Source of the DNA: Shewanella metallivivens
GTDB lineage: Bacteria; Pseudomonadota; Gammaproteobacteria; Enterobacterales; Shewanellaceae
NCBI RefSeq assembly: GCF_028750675.1
Contig: NZ_JAQQPZ010000002.1
Location: 125,800-189,799 of the forward strand
Direction: 5' to 3'
Length of the DNA: 64,000 nt
The notes beneath the pieces are model-generated. The model was not told the origin of the DNA and ran no database searches. It saw only the letters and a list, made by a program, of their open reading frames with translations. Below are positions 31,392 to 40,229 of this stretch, one piece after another (positions within the stretch are counted from its first letter, which is position 1; the number at the start of each line of letters is the position of its first letter). The position numbers were made by a program, and so were the translations under genes.

Positions 31392-31571
31392 ATGAGCACG
31401 ACTAATTACCCCTGTTTTGATACTTTCAGAGGACAACAAGCGGTGGCTACTGGTCAGCGTAATAACAGTAAATTTGTATCGTCTTCAATTGGGATGTTTT
31501 TTGTCTTATTGGTATTCGTATTACTTGGACAAGTGGCATTTATCGTATTAGACAACATATTTCCGCAATAA
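31392..31571 (+). CDS. Small single-helix membrane protein, unknown
   Basis: A possible 59-residue protein between serS and its terminator. The polar N-terminal half is followed by one strong hydrophobic helix (about residues 33-54). I choose ATG 31392; an in-frame TTG at 31359 overlapping the serS end also exists. The ribosome site is weak. Its position before the terminator of the run is compatible with cotranscription with serS. I do not recognise a family. Confidence 0.4.
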   Translation: MSTTNYPCFDTFRGQQAVATGQRNNSKFVSSSIGMFFVLLVFVLLGQVAFIVLDNIFPQ

Positions 31572-31584
31572 TGATTACGACAGC

Positions 31585-31623
31585 AAAAAAGCCCGGTTAA
31601 ATGATTTAACCGGGCTTTTTTTT
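31585..31623. terminator. Bidirectional terminator between serS run and tus operon
   Basis: Perfect 11-bp stem (31591-31601 with 31605-31615) and 3-nt loop, flanked by A6 and T8. Confidence 0.88.
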
Positions 31624-31655
31624 AAAAGGAGGTTAAGTTATTCCTGTTCGATAAG

Positions 31656-31994
31656 CTATAAGCACTTTGCCGGTTTCGGCAGCCCAGCAATTTTAGTGGC
31701 TTGCTTGGCAGGGCCTATTGGGAACAGGGTGTAAAGGTATTTAGAGTTACCTTTATCAGCGCCCAAGCTTTGACCGATGGCTTTAACTAATACTCTAATA
31801 GCTGGGCTGGTTTTGTACTCTAGGTAAAAATTGCGTACAAACCAAATCACTTCCCAATGCTGTTCTGTGAGTTCAATGTTTTCAGTTGCCGCAATTACGG
31901 GTGCCATGGATTCTTGCCAATCGGCGACATTTTTTAAATAACCTTGATGATCAACTTCAATGTGCCGACCATTAAATTCAAAAGAGTTTACCAA
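31656..31994 (-). CDS. tusE: Sulfur carrier TusE (DsrC family)
   Basis: 112 residues with the family core [21 protein letters not shown] and the C-terminal PAKCL, whose penultimate cysteine accepts persulfide sulfur. Role: last relay of the Tus system, delivering sulfur to MnmA for 2-thiouridine in tRNA wobble positions. It overlaps the end of tusB by 7 bp and closes the tusDCBE operon. Confidence 0.95.
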   Translation of the reverse strand: MVNSFEFNGRHIEVDHQGYLKNVADWQESMAPVIAATENIELTEQHWEVIWFVRNFYLEYKTSPAIRVLVKAIGQSLGADKGNSKYLYTLFPIGPAKQATKIAGLPKPAKCL

Positions 31995-32296
31995 GTGATG
32001 ACCTTGTTATGCTTAAGTGATTGTTCTACAAAATCTGAGTAATCAATAATATGAAAAAATTCGGCTGACATATGTTCTGCAATGGCTTCAACTCGCGGCT
32101 GTAATCCCCGCGCTTGAATATCATCTTGCAACACAAATAGGTTCACCGAGGCTAAACGCTGTTGCCACTGAATTTGTAATAAGCAATTAACCGCATCACC
32201 AGCCAATAATATGCTGTCATTTGGTTGAATGTACCGTAAGCAAGTACTGAGTGCACTGTCGGTTAATGCTGACGTTTGAATATGATGTAAAATCAA
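31988..32296 (-). CDS. tusB: Sulfurtransferase complex subunit TusB
   Basis: 102 residues, DsrH/TusB-like, with an N-terminal [10 protein letters not shown] and the [10 protein letters not shown] strand. It is part of the TusBCD heterohexamer that passes sulfur from TusA to TusE. Its start overlaps the tusC stop by 4 bp (ATGA). The family is weakly conserved; the call rests largely on order between tusC and tusE plus these motifs. Confidence 0.9.
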   Translation of the reverse strand: MILHHIQTSALTDSALSTCLRYIQPNDSILLAGDAVNCLLQIQWQQRLASVNLFVLQDDIQARGLQPRVEAIAEHMSAEFFHIIDYSDFVEQSLKHNKVITW

Positions 32297-32649
32297 AATA
32301 CTAATACCTCATCAACTGCTTGCAGTGTTTTAGTTATCATATCAGCACCCACTACTTCAGCCTCAATATTCAATTCGCTGGCGTTAAGCCCTAATTGTTG
32401 CAACGAGTCGCTACACACTAAAACCGTCTCAATATCATATAATGGCAGTGCTTTTAGAGCTGATAAGTAATCCTTTGCACCTGCTTGCTCTGGGGTTTGC
32501 CCACCAAGAAGATGCAGTACCGCTTCGTCAGTAAAAATGAGACTGACCTGTTGCTCAAAGCTTGCGCTAAGCATCGCCACATCTAGGCCTTCTCGGCCAC
32601 TTGTTGACCCAAAAGGTGCATGGCGAAATACAATGGCCAAAGATTTCAT
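32293..32649 (-). CDS. tusC: Sulfurtransferase complex subunit TusC
   Basis: 118 residues of DsrE/F-like fold. The N-terminal AIVFRHAPFGSTSGREGLDVAMLSA pattern is split by the conserved PFGS..GREG motif of TusC. No catalytic cysteine is expected in this subunit. It lies 17 bp after tusD and overlaps tusB. Confidence 0.92.
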   Translation of the reverse strand: MKSLAIVFRHAPFGSTSGREGLDVAMLSASFEQQVSLIFTDEAVLHLLGGQTPEQAGAKDYLSALKALPLYDIETVLVCSDSLQQLGLNASELNIEAEVVGADMITKTLQAVDEVLVF

Positions 32650-32666
32650 TATTGATCCTATCGATT

Positions 32667-33056
32667 TTAAAAGCTGATTAAACGATCGGCTTTTTCTATG
32701 CCAATCACTAATTCACCCAAGCCGCCCATGGAGAAATGCTCACTACTATTCCAATGGTTTTTACCGTTTTCAACGGCTTCTTGTTCAGACAGCACACCGC
32801 GACGCAGTGCAGCTGAAACGCAATTGGTTAACGGTACTTTATGCTGTTGTGCAAAGGCTTGCCATTTAGCATGCATGTCTAGTTCGTCAGACGCTGGGCA
32901 GGTGAGGGCATTACTGTTTGTTACGCCATCTTGGTAGAAAAACACATTGATAATACTATGACCATTCGCCAATACACTTTTGCAAAAGGCTAATGCCCGA
33001 AAACTGGCACTGGAGCCATAAACGCTGCCGTTTACTTGGATGATAAATTTACTCAT
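32667..33056 (-). CDS. tusD: Sulfurtransferase complex subunit TusD
   Basis: 129 residues with the DsrE-type start KFIIQVNGSVYGSSASF and the catalytic cysteine in TNCVSAALRRGV near residue 78, the site that takes sulfur from TusA. First gene of tusDCBE, 66 bp after the yccA-like gene with a terminator in between. Confidence 0.95.
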   Translation of the reverse strand: MSKFIIQVNGSVYGSSASFRALAFCKSVLANGHSIINVFFYQDGVTNSNALTCPASDELDMHAKWQAFAQQHKVPLTNCVSAALRRGVLSEQEAVENGKNHWNSSEHFSMGGLGELVIGIEKADRLISF

Positions 33057-33062
33057 GATAAT

Positions 33063-33090
33063 AAAAAATGGCCCTTAATTAGGGCCATTT
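33063..33090 (-). terminator. Terminator after the yccA-like gene
   Basis: Perfect 10-bp stem (33066-33075 with 33081-33090) and 5-nt loop, with six T on the minus strand. Confidence 0.82.
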
Positions 33091-33122
33091 TATCTTAATT
33101 TGAAGGTGAACTCTATCGACGA

Positions 33123-33782
33123 TTAATCGTCGTTGCCCATACCCATTAAATGTAAAAGACTCATAAATAAGTTTAAGAAGTCTAAAAATAATGACACAGT
33201 AGCGCGGATATAGTTAGTTTCTCCGCCATTTACGATACGGCTAGTGTCATATAAAATAAACCCGGTCATCAATAATGCAATACCCGCATTCATCGCCATG
33301 AACATGATTGAGCTTTGCACAAATAAGTTGATGACTAAAGCACCAATCATCACAAGCATACCCGCAAATAAGAACCCGCCCATAAACGAGAAGTCTTTTT
33401 TGGTAGTCAGAGCATAAGCTGATAGCGCAATAAAGATGACGGATGTTAAGCCAAGCGCTTGCATAATTAGGCCAGGACCATTTGCCATGCCAGCATAATG
33501 GTTAAGAATGTAACCCAGTGACGCACCTTCCATACCGGTAAAGGCAAATACCCAGAAAATACCCGCAGCGGTGTCAGCTTTTTTCAAGGTCACAAACAAT
33601 AATACTAAACCACCAATTGATAAACCTAGCGAAGGCCAGCGACCAATTTCAAATAACATGCTTAAGCCAGCGGTTAGCGCGGCGAAAGCCAGTGTCATTG
33701 ATAACAGCATATAAGTGTTTTTTAGCAGTTTATTGACTTCAGTAGTCGATAGACTTGGGGATAAAACTGATTGTTGACTCAT
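33123..33782 (-). CDS. yccA: Bax inhibitor-1/YccA family membrane protein
   Basis: 219 residues with seven hydrophobic segments. The BI-1 signatures are visible: NTYMLLSMTLAFAALTAG near the start, FTGMEGASLGYILN near residue 80 and GFILYDTSRIVNGGETNYI near 175, where the aspartates of the channel sensor lie. In E. coli, YccA interacts with the FtsH protease and delays degradation of jammed SecY. It lies upstream of tusDCBE but is separated from it by a terminator. Confidence 0.9.
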   Translation of the reverse strand: MSQQSVLSPSLSTTEVNKLLKNTYMLLSMTLAFAALTAGLSMLFEIGRWPSLGLSIGGLVLLFVTLKKADTAAGIFWVFAFTGMEGASLGYILNHYAGMANGPGLIMQALGLTSVIFIALSAYALTTKKDFSFMGGFLFAGMLVMIGALVINLFVQSSIMFMAMNAGIALLMTGFILYDTSRIVNGGETNYIRATVSLFLDFLNLFMSLLHLMGMGNDD

Positions 33783-33815
33783 TATCGTCTCCAGAGATTA
33801 ACTCAATGATTTGTT

Positions 33816-33844
33816 CAGAGTGAAAACCTATTGTTTTCACTCTG
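33816..33844. other. Perfect hairpin between punR-like gene and yccA
   Basis: 12-bp arms 33816-33827 and 33833-33844 with a 5-nt loop. No clear T run on either strand. It may stop punR transcripts weakly or lie in the yccA leader. Confidence 0.5.
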
Positions 33845-33965
33845 ACACTAAACCCAGCGTAAGCAATATTCATTAAATATAAATTAATTTATCATATCGT
33901 TTAATGCCGCTACGTTACCATAAAGTTAACGTTAATATAACCTTATCATCGTCAATGGCTTCCGT

Positions 33966-34868
33966 TTAGCTCAACCATTCTTTTTTAAGCTTGGGTGTAT
34001 CGCCCAAATAATCCAATACCCACTGCATAGCAGGGGTCATATTGGCGTTATTCCAGGCTAAACAGCAAGCGGTATCTTGTTTTGGTTTGTCTAATTGTTT
34101 TTCAATTAATGCCCCAGCTTTAATAAACACATCAGCCAAATGGTACGGCATATAACCTACACCTAAGCCTTCACGGAAACAATTTAATGCACGGATCCAA
34201 TCAGGCACCACAATGCGGCGTTGGTTATTGAGTAGCCAATTAGGCCTGTGAGCAATATTACTGGCAGTATCTTGTAAGCAAATTGATGGGTAGGGCAGTA
34301 ACTCGGCATCAGTGAGTAAGTGTTCTGCTTTAGCTAAAGGATGGTTTTTACTCACCAAAAAGCTCCAAGGTATCATACCCATATCTCTAAATTTAAACAC
34401 ACCACCCACCGGAATGGTGGATGTTGCGCCAATTGCGATATCACTCTTGCCAGTAGACAGGGACTCCCACACACCGTTATACACTTCAAGACGAATGATT
34501 AATTCGATATCAGTAAAATGGCGATAAAAGTCGGCAATTAACACACTGATTTTGTCGGCGCGAACCATGTTATCAATAGCGATCGACAAAGAAGGGCGCC
34601 AACCATTAGCAACTTTCTGTGTGTCACGTTTAATATTGTTAAGTTTGGTGATAATTTCACGCGACTGTGCCACAAAGTGCTCACCTGCTGGCGTCAAGCT
34701 GACACTGCGATGATGACGTTCAAATAAGATAACTCCAAGGTCATCTTCAATTTGTTTTACGGCATAACTCACCGCTGAGGGGACTTTATTTAATTTATTC
34801 GCAGCGGCGGTAAAACTGCCCACTCGGGCAACTATATCTATCATTTCGAATGCTTGTTCTGAAAGCAT
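33966..34868 (-). CDS. punR: LysR-family regulator, PunR-like
   Basis: I start at ATG 34868, which has AAGGAT at good spacing and aligns with the E. coli PunR (YdhB) N-terminus; upstream in-frame starts at 34916 and 34925 add an atypical tail. 300 residues. The winged helix is VARVGSFTAAANKLNKVPSA and the text VSYAVKQIEDDLGV follows; the ligand domain has VANGWRPSLSIAIDNMVR and AIGATSTIPVGG, FRDMGMIPWSF. These match PunR closely, which activates the purine nucleoside exporter gene punC in E. coli. No punC-like gene is next to it here, so its target lies elsewhere or differs. Confidence 0.85.
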   Translation of the reverse strand: MLSEQAFEMIDIVARVGSFTAAANKLNKVPSAVSYAVKQIEDDLGVILFERHHRSVSLTPAGEHFVAQSREIITKLNNIKRDTQKVANGWRPSLSIAIDNMVRADKISVLIADFYRHFTDIELIIRLEVYNGVWESLSTGKSDIAIGATSTIPVGGVFKFRDMGMIPWSFLVSKNHPLAKAEHLLTDAELLPYPSICLQDTASNIAHRPNWLLNNQRRIVVPDWIRALNCFREGLGVGYMPYHLADVFIKAGALIEKQLDKPKQDTACCLAWNNANMTPAMQWVLDYLGDTPKLKKEWLS

Positions 34869-35148
34869 CTCGCTATCCTTGGCATCGGTAACATTACTTG
34901 CAGTAAAGGTAAACATTAACCCCAATCAAATCAAGCAAAGTCACCGTTATTAGTTGTTCAATCACATAATGTGCTTAGCAGAATATGAGGTAATCTAATT
35001 AAAGAGTGAAGATTATTTCAACATCTTGTAAATGATAGCTAGGTGAGTGGTTACAGACTGACTTTCCCCACAAAGCGTTTTCTTTTCCCGTTTTACTTAT
35101 CATTCTGAGTGTTTAATCACCACTTGAACAATTATTTTTAATTTAGCC

Positions 35149-35177
35149 TTTACACAAAACTTTCATTGTCATATTAT
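35149..35177 (+). promoter_or_regulatory. Promoter of the tRNA-Ser gene
   Basis: -35 TTTACA (35149-35154), a 17-bp spacer and -10 TATTAT (35172-35177) are followed by a GC-rich discriminator 10 nt before the mature tRNA 5' end. Confidence 0.7.
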
Positions 35178-35187
35178 TCGCCCGCTC

Positions 35188-35277
35188 GGAGGGATGGCAG
35201 AGTGGTCGAATGCACCGGTCTTGAAAACCGGCAACGGTTTATCCCGTTCTAGGGTTCAAATCCCTATCCCTCCGCCA
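35188..35277 (+). tRNA. serT: tRNA-Ser(UGA)
   Basis: 90 nt including an encoded CCA. Acceptor stem GGAGGGA/TCCCTCC with discriminator G. Anticodon stem CCGGT/ACCGG with anticodon TGA at 35222-35224, a long variable arm (AACGGTTTATCCCGTT region) as in class II tRNAs, and the T arm AGGGTTCAAATCCCT. Reads UCA and related serine codons. Its 3' end is the attachment site of the genomic island. Confidence 0.95.
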
Positions 35278-35455
35278 CATTAAATACGAAAAAAGCCGTT
35301 GATTATCAACGGCTTTTTTTGTTTCTGGCGTTTGAGGGGCTCTCCATAAGGATTGACTCAGACAATGTATCTGCTCTTTACATGAGCAGAGCACCCAACA
35401 ACGTATACTTCACACGTATCTGTTTAGCCAAATATTTACGCGACAAGGGCTTTCC
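35252..35455. repeat. Left 204-bp direct repeat (attL plus integrase 5' end)
   Basis: Contains the T arm and 3' end of the tRNA, the tRNA terminator and the first 74 bp of the integrase gene. It matches 41715-41918 with 4 mismatches in 204. Confidence 0.9.
35295..35320 (+). terminator. Terminator of tRNA-Ser
   Basis: Stem GCCGTTGA/TCAACGGC (35295-35302, 35306-35313) followed by T7. It is duplicated inside the right-hand repeat. Confidence 0.85.
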
Positions 35456-36707
35456 CTTTGACGTAAAAGTCTCCTTACTGACTCGTGACAGAGCAGAAGC
35501 GGTTATCCGCAACATTGAGGTTGCCGGAACACTCAAAAAAATCATCAAGTCTATTGACCATAAAACCCGTATTAACGACTTTATTCGCTACGTTGATGAA
35601 GTCATTAACAATCTTAGAGCTCAGTTTGATGCTGATGATTCTGATATTACGTTCAACATCACGCCGAAACCTCATTTCATCCCAATCAGAGACACTAAGT
35701 TGTCAGAGCATCGTGAAACCACAGCTGTTGCGCAAGCAAAGCCTGTTATTGGGTTAAACGAAGCATTAAGCGCATTTATTATTTCAAAACAAAAATCAGC
35801 CATCAGACCTCTATCTATTAAGCAGCTTGAGCAGCGTACTCGACATTTTATTGATACCGTATCATCAAAATCCGCTCTTAAAACCAAGTTTAAAACTGAT
35901 GATAAATGTGTGCACGATATCACCAGCGCTGATGCGATGACCTATCGCGATGAGTTGCTGACTCAAGGCCGAAGCTACAAAAGCAATAAAGAATACTTAG
36001 CCGCCATATTTCAGTTCTTTAAATGGTGTCAGCTAATGAACTACTCAAATCACAACCCATTCGAAAGTGTCACCGTCGGTCAAAAACCGAAAGCCAAAGC
36101 GAATCAAGGTCGCAACCGCTGGACTGCATCTGAATTAAAACGATTAATACGCTCGACTGCATTTAACGACTCAACCGACGATTTTAAGTGGGTCACACTC
36201 AAGATGCTTTATGGCGGTTTAAGGCCATCTGAAGCGTGCCAGCTGCTATTAAGTGATATCAAGCAAGTAGATGGCGTTGACTGCATAAGCGTTGATGACA
36301 GCGGTGCAGGGCAACGAATAAAAAACATCAATGCTAAGCGCTATGTACCAATTCATAGTGCATTACTCGAACAAGGCTTTATGGCCTTTGTGACTCAACG
36401 CAAAACACAACAAATACAGCTGTTTGACTATAAACCCGTTGGAATTAACGAAGACTGGTCAAAAAACTACTGTAAACAACTCGCAAAGCTTCAAAATGAA
36501 ATCGGCATGCAAGCGAATAAGCGTCCAACCGCATACGGCCTAAGACACACGTTTATTGATGAAATGAAGCAATTAGGTATCAGCGAGCATATCGTGGCGC
36601 AAATCGTTGGTCACGCTAATCCCAACATCACTTTCAGTCGTTACGGCAAAGATGTAAACGTTGCTGCATTGCTGAAGGATATTGAGAGAATTGAATATCA
36701 AATTTGA
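35382..36707 (+). CDS. Tyrosine recombinase (island integrase)
   Basis: Start ATG 35382 (441 residues) is chosen because the longer frame begins inside the tRNA terminator. The N-terminus (NVYFTRICLAKYLRDKG, then SLLTRDRAEAVIRNIE) resembles the DUF6538-type arm-binding region of tRNA-targeting integrases. A SAM-like core-binding domain follows (about 135-245). The catalytic domain shows all key residues: arginine in YGGLRPSEAC near 300, HxxR in GLRHTF near 400, histidine in VGHANPNI near 423 and the tyrosine nucleophile in SRYGKD near 429. It should catalyse insertion and excision at the tRNA-Ser 3' end. It looks intact. Confidence 0.9.
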   Translation: MSRAPNNVYFTRICLAKYLRDKGFPFDVKVSLLTRDRAEAVIRNIEVAGTLKKIIKSIDHKTRINDFIRYVDEVINNLRAQFDADDSDITFNITPKPHFIPIRDTKLSEHRETTAVAQAKPVIGLNEALSAFIISKQKSAIRPLSIKQLEQRTRHFIDTVSSKSALKTKFKTDDKCVHDITSADAMTYRDELLTQGRSYKSNKEYLAAIFQFFKWCQLMNYSNHNPFESVTVGQKPKAKANQGRNRWTASELKRLIRSTAFNDSTDDFKWVTLKMLYGGLRPSEACQLLLSDIKQVDGVDCISVDDSGAGQRIKNINAKRYVPIHSALLEQGFMAFVTQRKTQQIQLFDYKPVGINEDWSKNYCKQLAKLQNEIGMQANKRPTAYGLRHTFIDEMKQLGISEHIVAQIVGHANPNITFSRYGKDVNVAALLKDIERIEYQI

Positions 36708-37012
36708 TGATCGGGTAGCGTTAAGCGACAAAATTTATACTGAATTAACAACCTGTCCCAATAGGCAGCAACAGTGCCAAATGAGGCACAAACACTGCCA
36801 AAGCTGTCATTATTTCACTACAGCAGAGAGTGAAATATAATGGTATTGAAAATGGCTCACTGTCAGTGAGTGCGAAGCAAAAAACAGCCCACAATTATGT
36901 GGGACCAGTACGTAACCCGGTACGCTTGTATCCCACTTTTTGTTCCAAAAAGGTCGGATACAAGCTCGGGCAAGGGGAACCCCTTTGAACCCCAAAAGCC
37001 AAACACAGTTGA
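36708..37012. other. Non-coding gap with repeats and a strong hairpin
   Basis: No convincing gene. It holds two imperfect 21-bp tandem units (36764-36784, 36785-36805; 15 of 21 positions equal), a hairpin TATTTCAC/GTGAAATA (36811-36818, 36830-36837), and a 10-bp inverted repeat GCTTGTATCC/GGATACAAGC (36924-36933, 36956-36965) with an inner TTTTT/AAAAA stem. Confidence 0.6.
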
Positions 37013-37029
37013 GCGCAATCGCACCCAAG

Positions 37030-37914
37030 CTTCACCTATGACAATAACGGTAACCGGCTCACGGGCGATGGCGTAACGTTAACCTATAACGACCAAAACA
37101 AGCCGTTAACGGTTGACCGCAATAATGTAAAAAGCACATTCAGTTACGATGCCAATGGTAACCGCTATAAACAGGTTAAGCAGCAAAACGGTAGTGTGGT
37201 ATCGACCACGTATTATGTGGGCAGTTTCGAGCGTGAAGCGACCCTAAGCAGTACGGTAGATAAAACCTACATTGGTGACCACACCATTAAGATGAAAGCC
37301 CATGTGGGCAGCTTAGGTAATCAATCACCGTTCCAGCATGTGCTGCGCGACCACTTAGGCAGTGTCGATACCTTGATGGATGCCAAAACCGGAGCTGTAC
37401 TGCAGCACCGTGGTTATGATGTGTTTGGTCGTCCAAGAGACATAGCATCAGGTAATACATTATTATCTGGAACTAATTGGCAAGGTGTCACTAAAGGCTA
37501 TACAAATCATGAGCATTTGATTGACCAAGAGCTCATTCATATGAACGGGCGGATATACGATTTCAACATCGGCTGTTTTTTTAAGTGTTGACCCGTTTTT
37601 GCAGTTCCCAGAGAATAGTCAAAGCGCCAACCCGTATTCGTATATTTTGAATAACCCGATGAGTGGGGTTGATCCTACGGGATATATATATGAAGAATTA
37701 GATGAGGTTATATCAGGAAAGACGTTTGAGAAGCTTGAGAAAGATGAAAGTGGTAATCTCTATGTGACAGCTGATGGGGAAACTTATAAATTAACTTCAG
37801 TCTTAAATGGCGAGAAGAACTTTTCCATATCATTTGACGGTAATGGCGGCGGTACCGCGCAAGTTGGTAAAACTACAGGAACCGTTAGCCTACATAAAGG
37901 AAATAGTAGTACCA
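37030..37914. repeat. Direct repeat of Rhs core and tip linker, copy 1
   Basis: 885 bp, matching 39352-40229 (878 bp) nearly throughout. The length difference is the extra T and a 6-bp difference near 37470. After the repeat the sequences lose all similarity. Confidence 0.88.
37031..37591 (+). pseudogene. Orphan Rhs core fragment, cassette 1 (frameshifted)
   Basis: The reading frame is open from 37013, and Rhs-like text begins abruptly at 37031 with FTYDNNGNRLTGDG. It continues through the conserved HVLRDHLGSVDTLMDAKTGA and YDVFGRPRDIASG to MNGRIYDFNIGC. Compared with cassette 2, a run of seven T at 37576-37582 replaces six T. This shifts the frame and gives a TGA at 37589, so the core is cut off from its tip. 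No full-length rhs gene, PAAR or VgrG lies in the window. The lack of a proper start and the frameshift mark it as a displaced tip rather than a working gene. Confidence 0.8.
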
Positions 37915-38495
37915 GTGGAAATGAAAGCGTTGATTTAGCAGGTTCTGGCGGTGACGAAAACCCCGGCGTAGCCAACTCTAAATCGGCCGAAAAATTTCTG
38001 CTTGAAGATGGAGAGCGTGCAGGGGAGCTGTTTTGCCAAAGCGACTGTTCCGCCAATGAGAATCTGGCTCACATTGGCGCTGCCAACCGGTATCTAGGGG
38101 CGTCAATAGCCGCCAATAGAGAAGCTAGCTGGAGAGTTTATGAGCTTGACGATGGCACATTTTCTTTTACCTATGCCAATATAGGGTCTAAAGGGAGTGC
38201 CTACGTCAGGCTGCCAACGCCGAATGAGTCGCTGAACCTTGCTAGTGCAGGACATACGCATTGGGATTCAAATGGTAACTTCAGTCCTCAAGACTGGCGG
38301 CTAATCACACAAGAAAAAAATAGAGGGTTTGGAATAAAACTTTATCTAGCAAGTAGGGATGGGAAGCTACAATACAGCACCCCGAAAATGGCTCGTAAAC
38401 ACGGAATTAGTCGTGGGGCAGGTTATTTCCCGCCATACAAAAACTTTTCAGGAAAAGATGTTTCGGGTTCTAACCTTTCAACATCTTGGAAATAA
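37599..38495 (+). CDS. Rhs C-terminal tip, cassette 1, with HxH...SxxD toxin-like domain
   Basis: A 298-codon frame that continues the Rhs core after the frameshift. It opens with the core end (FPENSQSANPYSYILNNP, then MSGVDPTGY) and a region of about 75 residues shared with cassette 2. It then has a private domain of about 180 residues with SAGHTHWDSNGNFSPQDW (38247-38300). The spacing HxHx7SxxD is that of JAMM/MPN metallo-sites and also resembles DUF4329 tips. It is not clear that it is translated: the only start candidate is a TTG without a ribosome site, and expression would need the frameshift to be corrected. It is followed 12 bp later by a candidate immunity gene. Confidence 0.65.
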   Translation: MQFPENSQSANPYSYILNNPMSGVDPTGYIYEELDEVISGKTFEKLEKDESGNLYVTADGETYKLTSVLNGEKNFSISFDGNGGGTAQVGKTTGTVSLHKGNSSTSGNESVDLAGSGGDENPGVANSKSAEKFLLEDGERAGELFCQSDCSANENLAHIGAANRYLGASIAANREASWRVYELDDGTFSFTYANIGSKGSAYVRLPTPNESLNLASAGHTHWDSNGNFSPQDWRLITQEKNRGFGIKLYLASRDGKLQYSTPKMARKHGISRGAGYFPPYKNFSGKDVSGSNLSTSWK

Positions 38496-38507
38496 TAGGT
38501 AATAATT

Positions 38508-39095
38508 ATGAAAAGCTTATTCAAAATCACAATGCCTTTTCTTGTTTTGTGTAGCCCTTTTTTAGTGGCTCAAGAGCAAGAAATCGATAATAGAATGCTA
38601 GAGTCATGCGTACTTGGAAATCTACCTCAAGAAATTCAGTTTAACATGGTAGGTAACCCAATTTTTTTGAGTGGGAAGGTGTTTCCCAAAGAGAAAGCTG
38701 TTGAATTGCAGAATCAATTAGATGGTAGGTTGATTGGCTTAATTGAAAAGTCGGTATCAAGAACTAACTCTGAGTTTAATGTTGAAGCCCTTGTACTTGA
38801 TGATTTGAATAGTGAGTATGTAAGCGGACTCGTTTCAAATATGGCATTGTATGCACCTGACATTTTTGGAGTGGTCTTTTGTGGGCAAAGTGAGCTTGTA
38901 GCAAATTTTATATTGGCGCAATTGTTTCAATACCTAGCTAAGGCATCAATTGGCTCTGATGAAAGGGAAGTCGATTGGCTCAAATCAAACAAAGAGGAGT
39001 TGAATGATTTGGGTGTGATTATAACTATTGTTGCCATTTATCTAGCTGGTAAGGATGAAAATAAGCTGCATAAGTTTATCGAATCTTTGGGTTAA
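38508..39095 (+). CDS. Candidate exported immunity protein for cassette 1
   Basis: 195 residues, start ATG 38508 after AGGT. An N-terminal signal peptide (MKSLFKITMPFLVLCSPFLV, cleaved near residue 22) predicts a periplasmic protein; two cysteines remain in the mature part. I recognise no family. Its position directly behind an Rhs tip, in the same direction, is the usual place of the cognate immunity gene. If that is right, the matching toxin domain should act in the periplasm. A long hairpin follows it. Confidence 0.6.
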   Translation: MKSLFKITMPFLVLCSPFLVAQEQEIDNRMLESCVLGNLPQEIQFNMVGNPIFLSGKVFPKEKAVELQNQLDGRLIGLIEKSVSRTNSEFNVEALVLDDLNSEYVSGLVSNMALYAPDIFGVVFCGQSELVANFILAQLFQYLAKASIGSDEREVDWLKSNKEELNDLGVIITIVAIYLAGKDENKLHKFIESLG

Positions 39096-39102
39096 CTCTA
39101 CA

Positions 39103-39135
39103 TGTGATGATGGAGTTGACAACTCTATCATCACA
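39103..39135 (+). terminator. Long hairpin after immunity candidate 1
   Basis: A 15-pair stem (39103-39117 with 39121-39135, one mismatch) with a 3-nt loop, but no T run after it. A weak terminator at best. Confidence 0.5.
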
Positions 39136-39351
39136 GCTTCGCACCGACTTCAGCATTACTAGCAATCTTCATAAAACATAATTAAGACACCCATAATTAT
39201 TTCATCGTAACTGCGACTATGACGCCGCAGATAATATCCTTGTTAAAGGCGATTACGGCAGTCAGTATCTTTACGGTAGTGTAGGCAAAGGTGCTGGCGG
39301 TAATGCAGGCCCTAACGCTATTAGGCAGTTTATCCGTGGTGGTACAAAAAC

Positions 39352-40229
39352 CTTCACCTATGACAATAACGGTAACCGGCTCACGGGTGATGGCGTAACG
39401 TTAACCTATAACGACCAAAACAAGCCGTTAACGGTTGACCGTAATAATGTAAAAAGTACATTCAGTTACGATGCGAATGGTAACCGCTATAAACAGGTTA
39501 AACAGCAAAGTGGTAGTGTGGTATCGACCACGTATTATGTGGGCAGTTTCGAGCGTGAAGTGACCCTAAGCAGTACGGTAGATAAAACCTACATTGGTGA
39601 CCACACCATTAAGATGAAAGCCCATGTGGGCAGTTTAGGTAATCAATCACCGTTTCAGCATGTACTTCGCGACCATTTAGGCAGTGTCGATACATTGATG
39701 GATGCCAAAACCGGAGCAGTACTGCAGCACCGTGGTTATGATGTATTTGGTCGCCCAAGAGACATTGCATCAGGTAATGCGTTATTAAGTAGCTGGCAAG
39801 GCGTCACTAAAGGCTATACAGACCATGAGCATTTGATTGACCAAGAGCTTATTCACATGAACGGGCGGATATACGATTTCAACGTTGGCCGTTTTTTAAG
39901 TGTTGACCCGTTTTTGCAGTTCCCAGAGAATAGTCAAAGCGCTAACCCGTATTCGTATATTTTGAATAACCCGATGAGTGGGGTTGACCCGACTGGGTAT
40001 AGATCTGAAGAATTAGACGAGGTTATATCAGGTAAGGCGTTTGAGAAGCTTGAGAAAGATGAAAGTGGGAATCTTTATGTGACAGCTGATGGGGAAACTT
40101 ATAAATTAACTTCAGTTTCAAATGGCGAGAAGAACTTTTCCATATCATTTGACGGTAATGGTGGCGGTACCGCGCAGGTTGGTAAAACTACAGGAACCGT
40201 TAGCCTACATAAAGGAAATAGTAGTACCA
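39352..40229. repeat. Direct repeat of Rhs core and tip linker, copy 2
   Basis: 878-bp counterpart of 37030-37914. It carries the intact frame (six T at the frameshift position). Recombination between the copies would swap or delete the tip and immunity gene of cassette 1. Confidence 0.88.

Noticed and set aside
37576..37582. Programmed frameshift at the T run
   Set aside because: Seven T is short for transcriptional slippage and the intact cassette 2 needs no frameshift, so a mutation is simpler.
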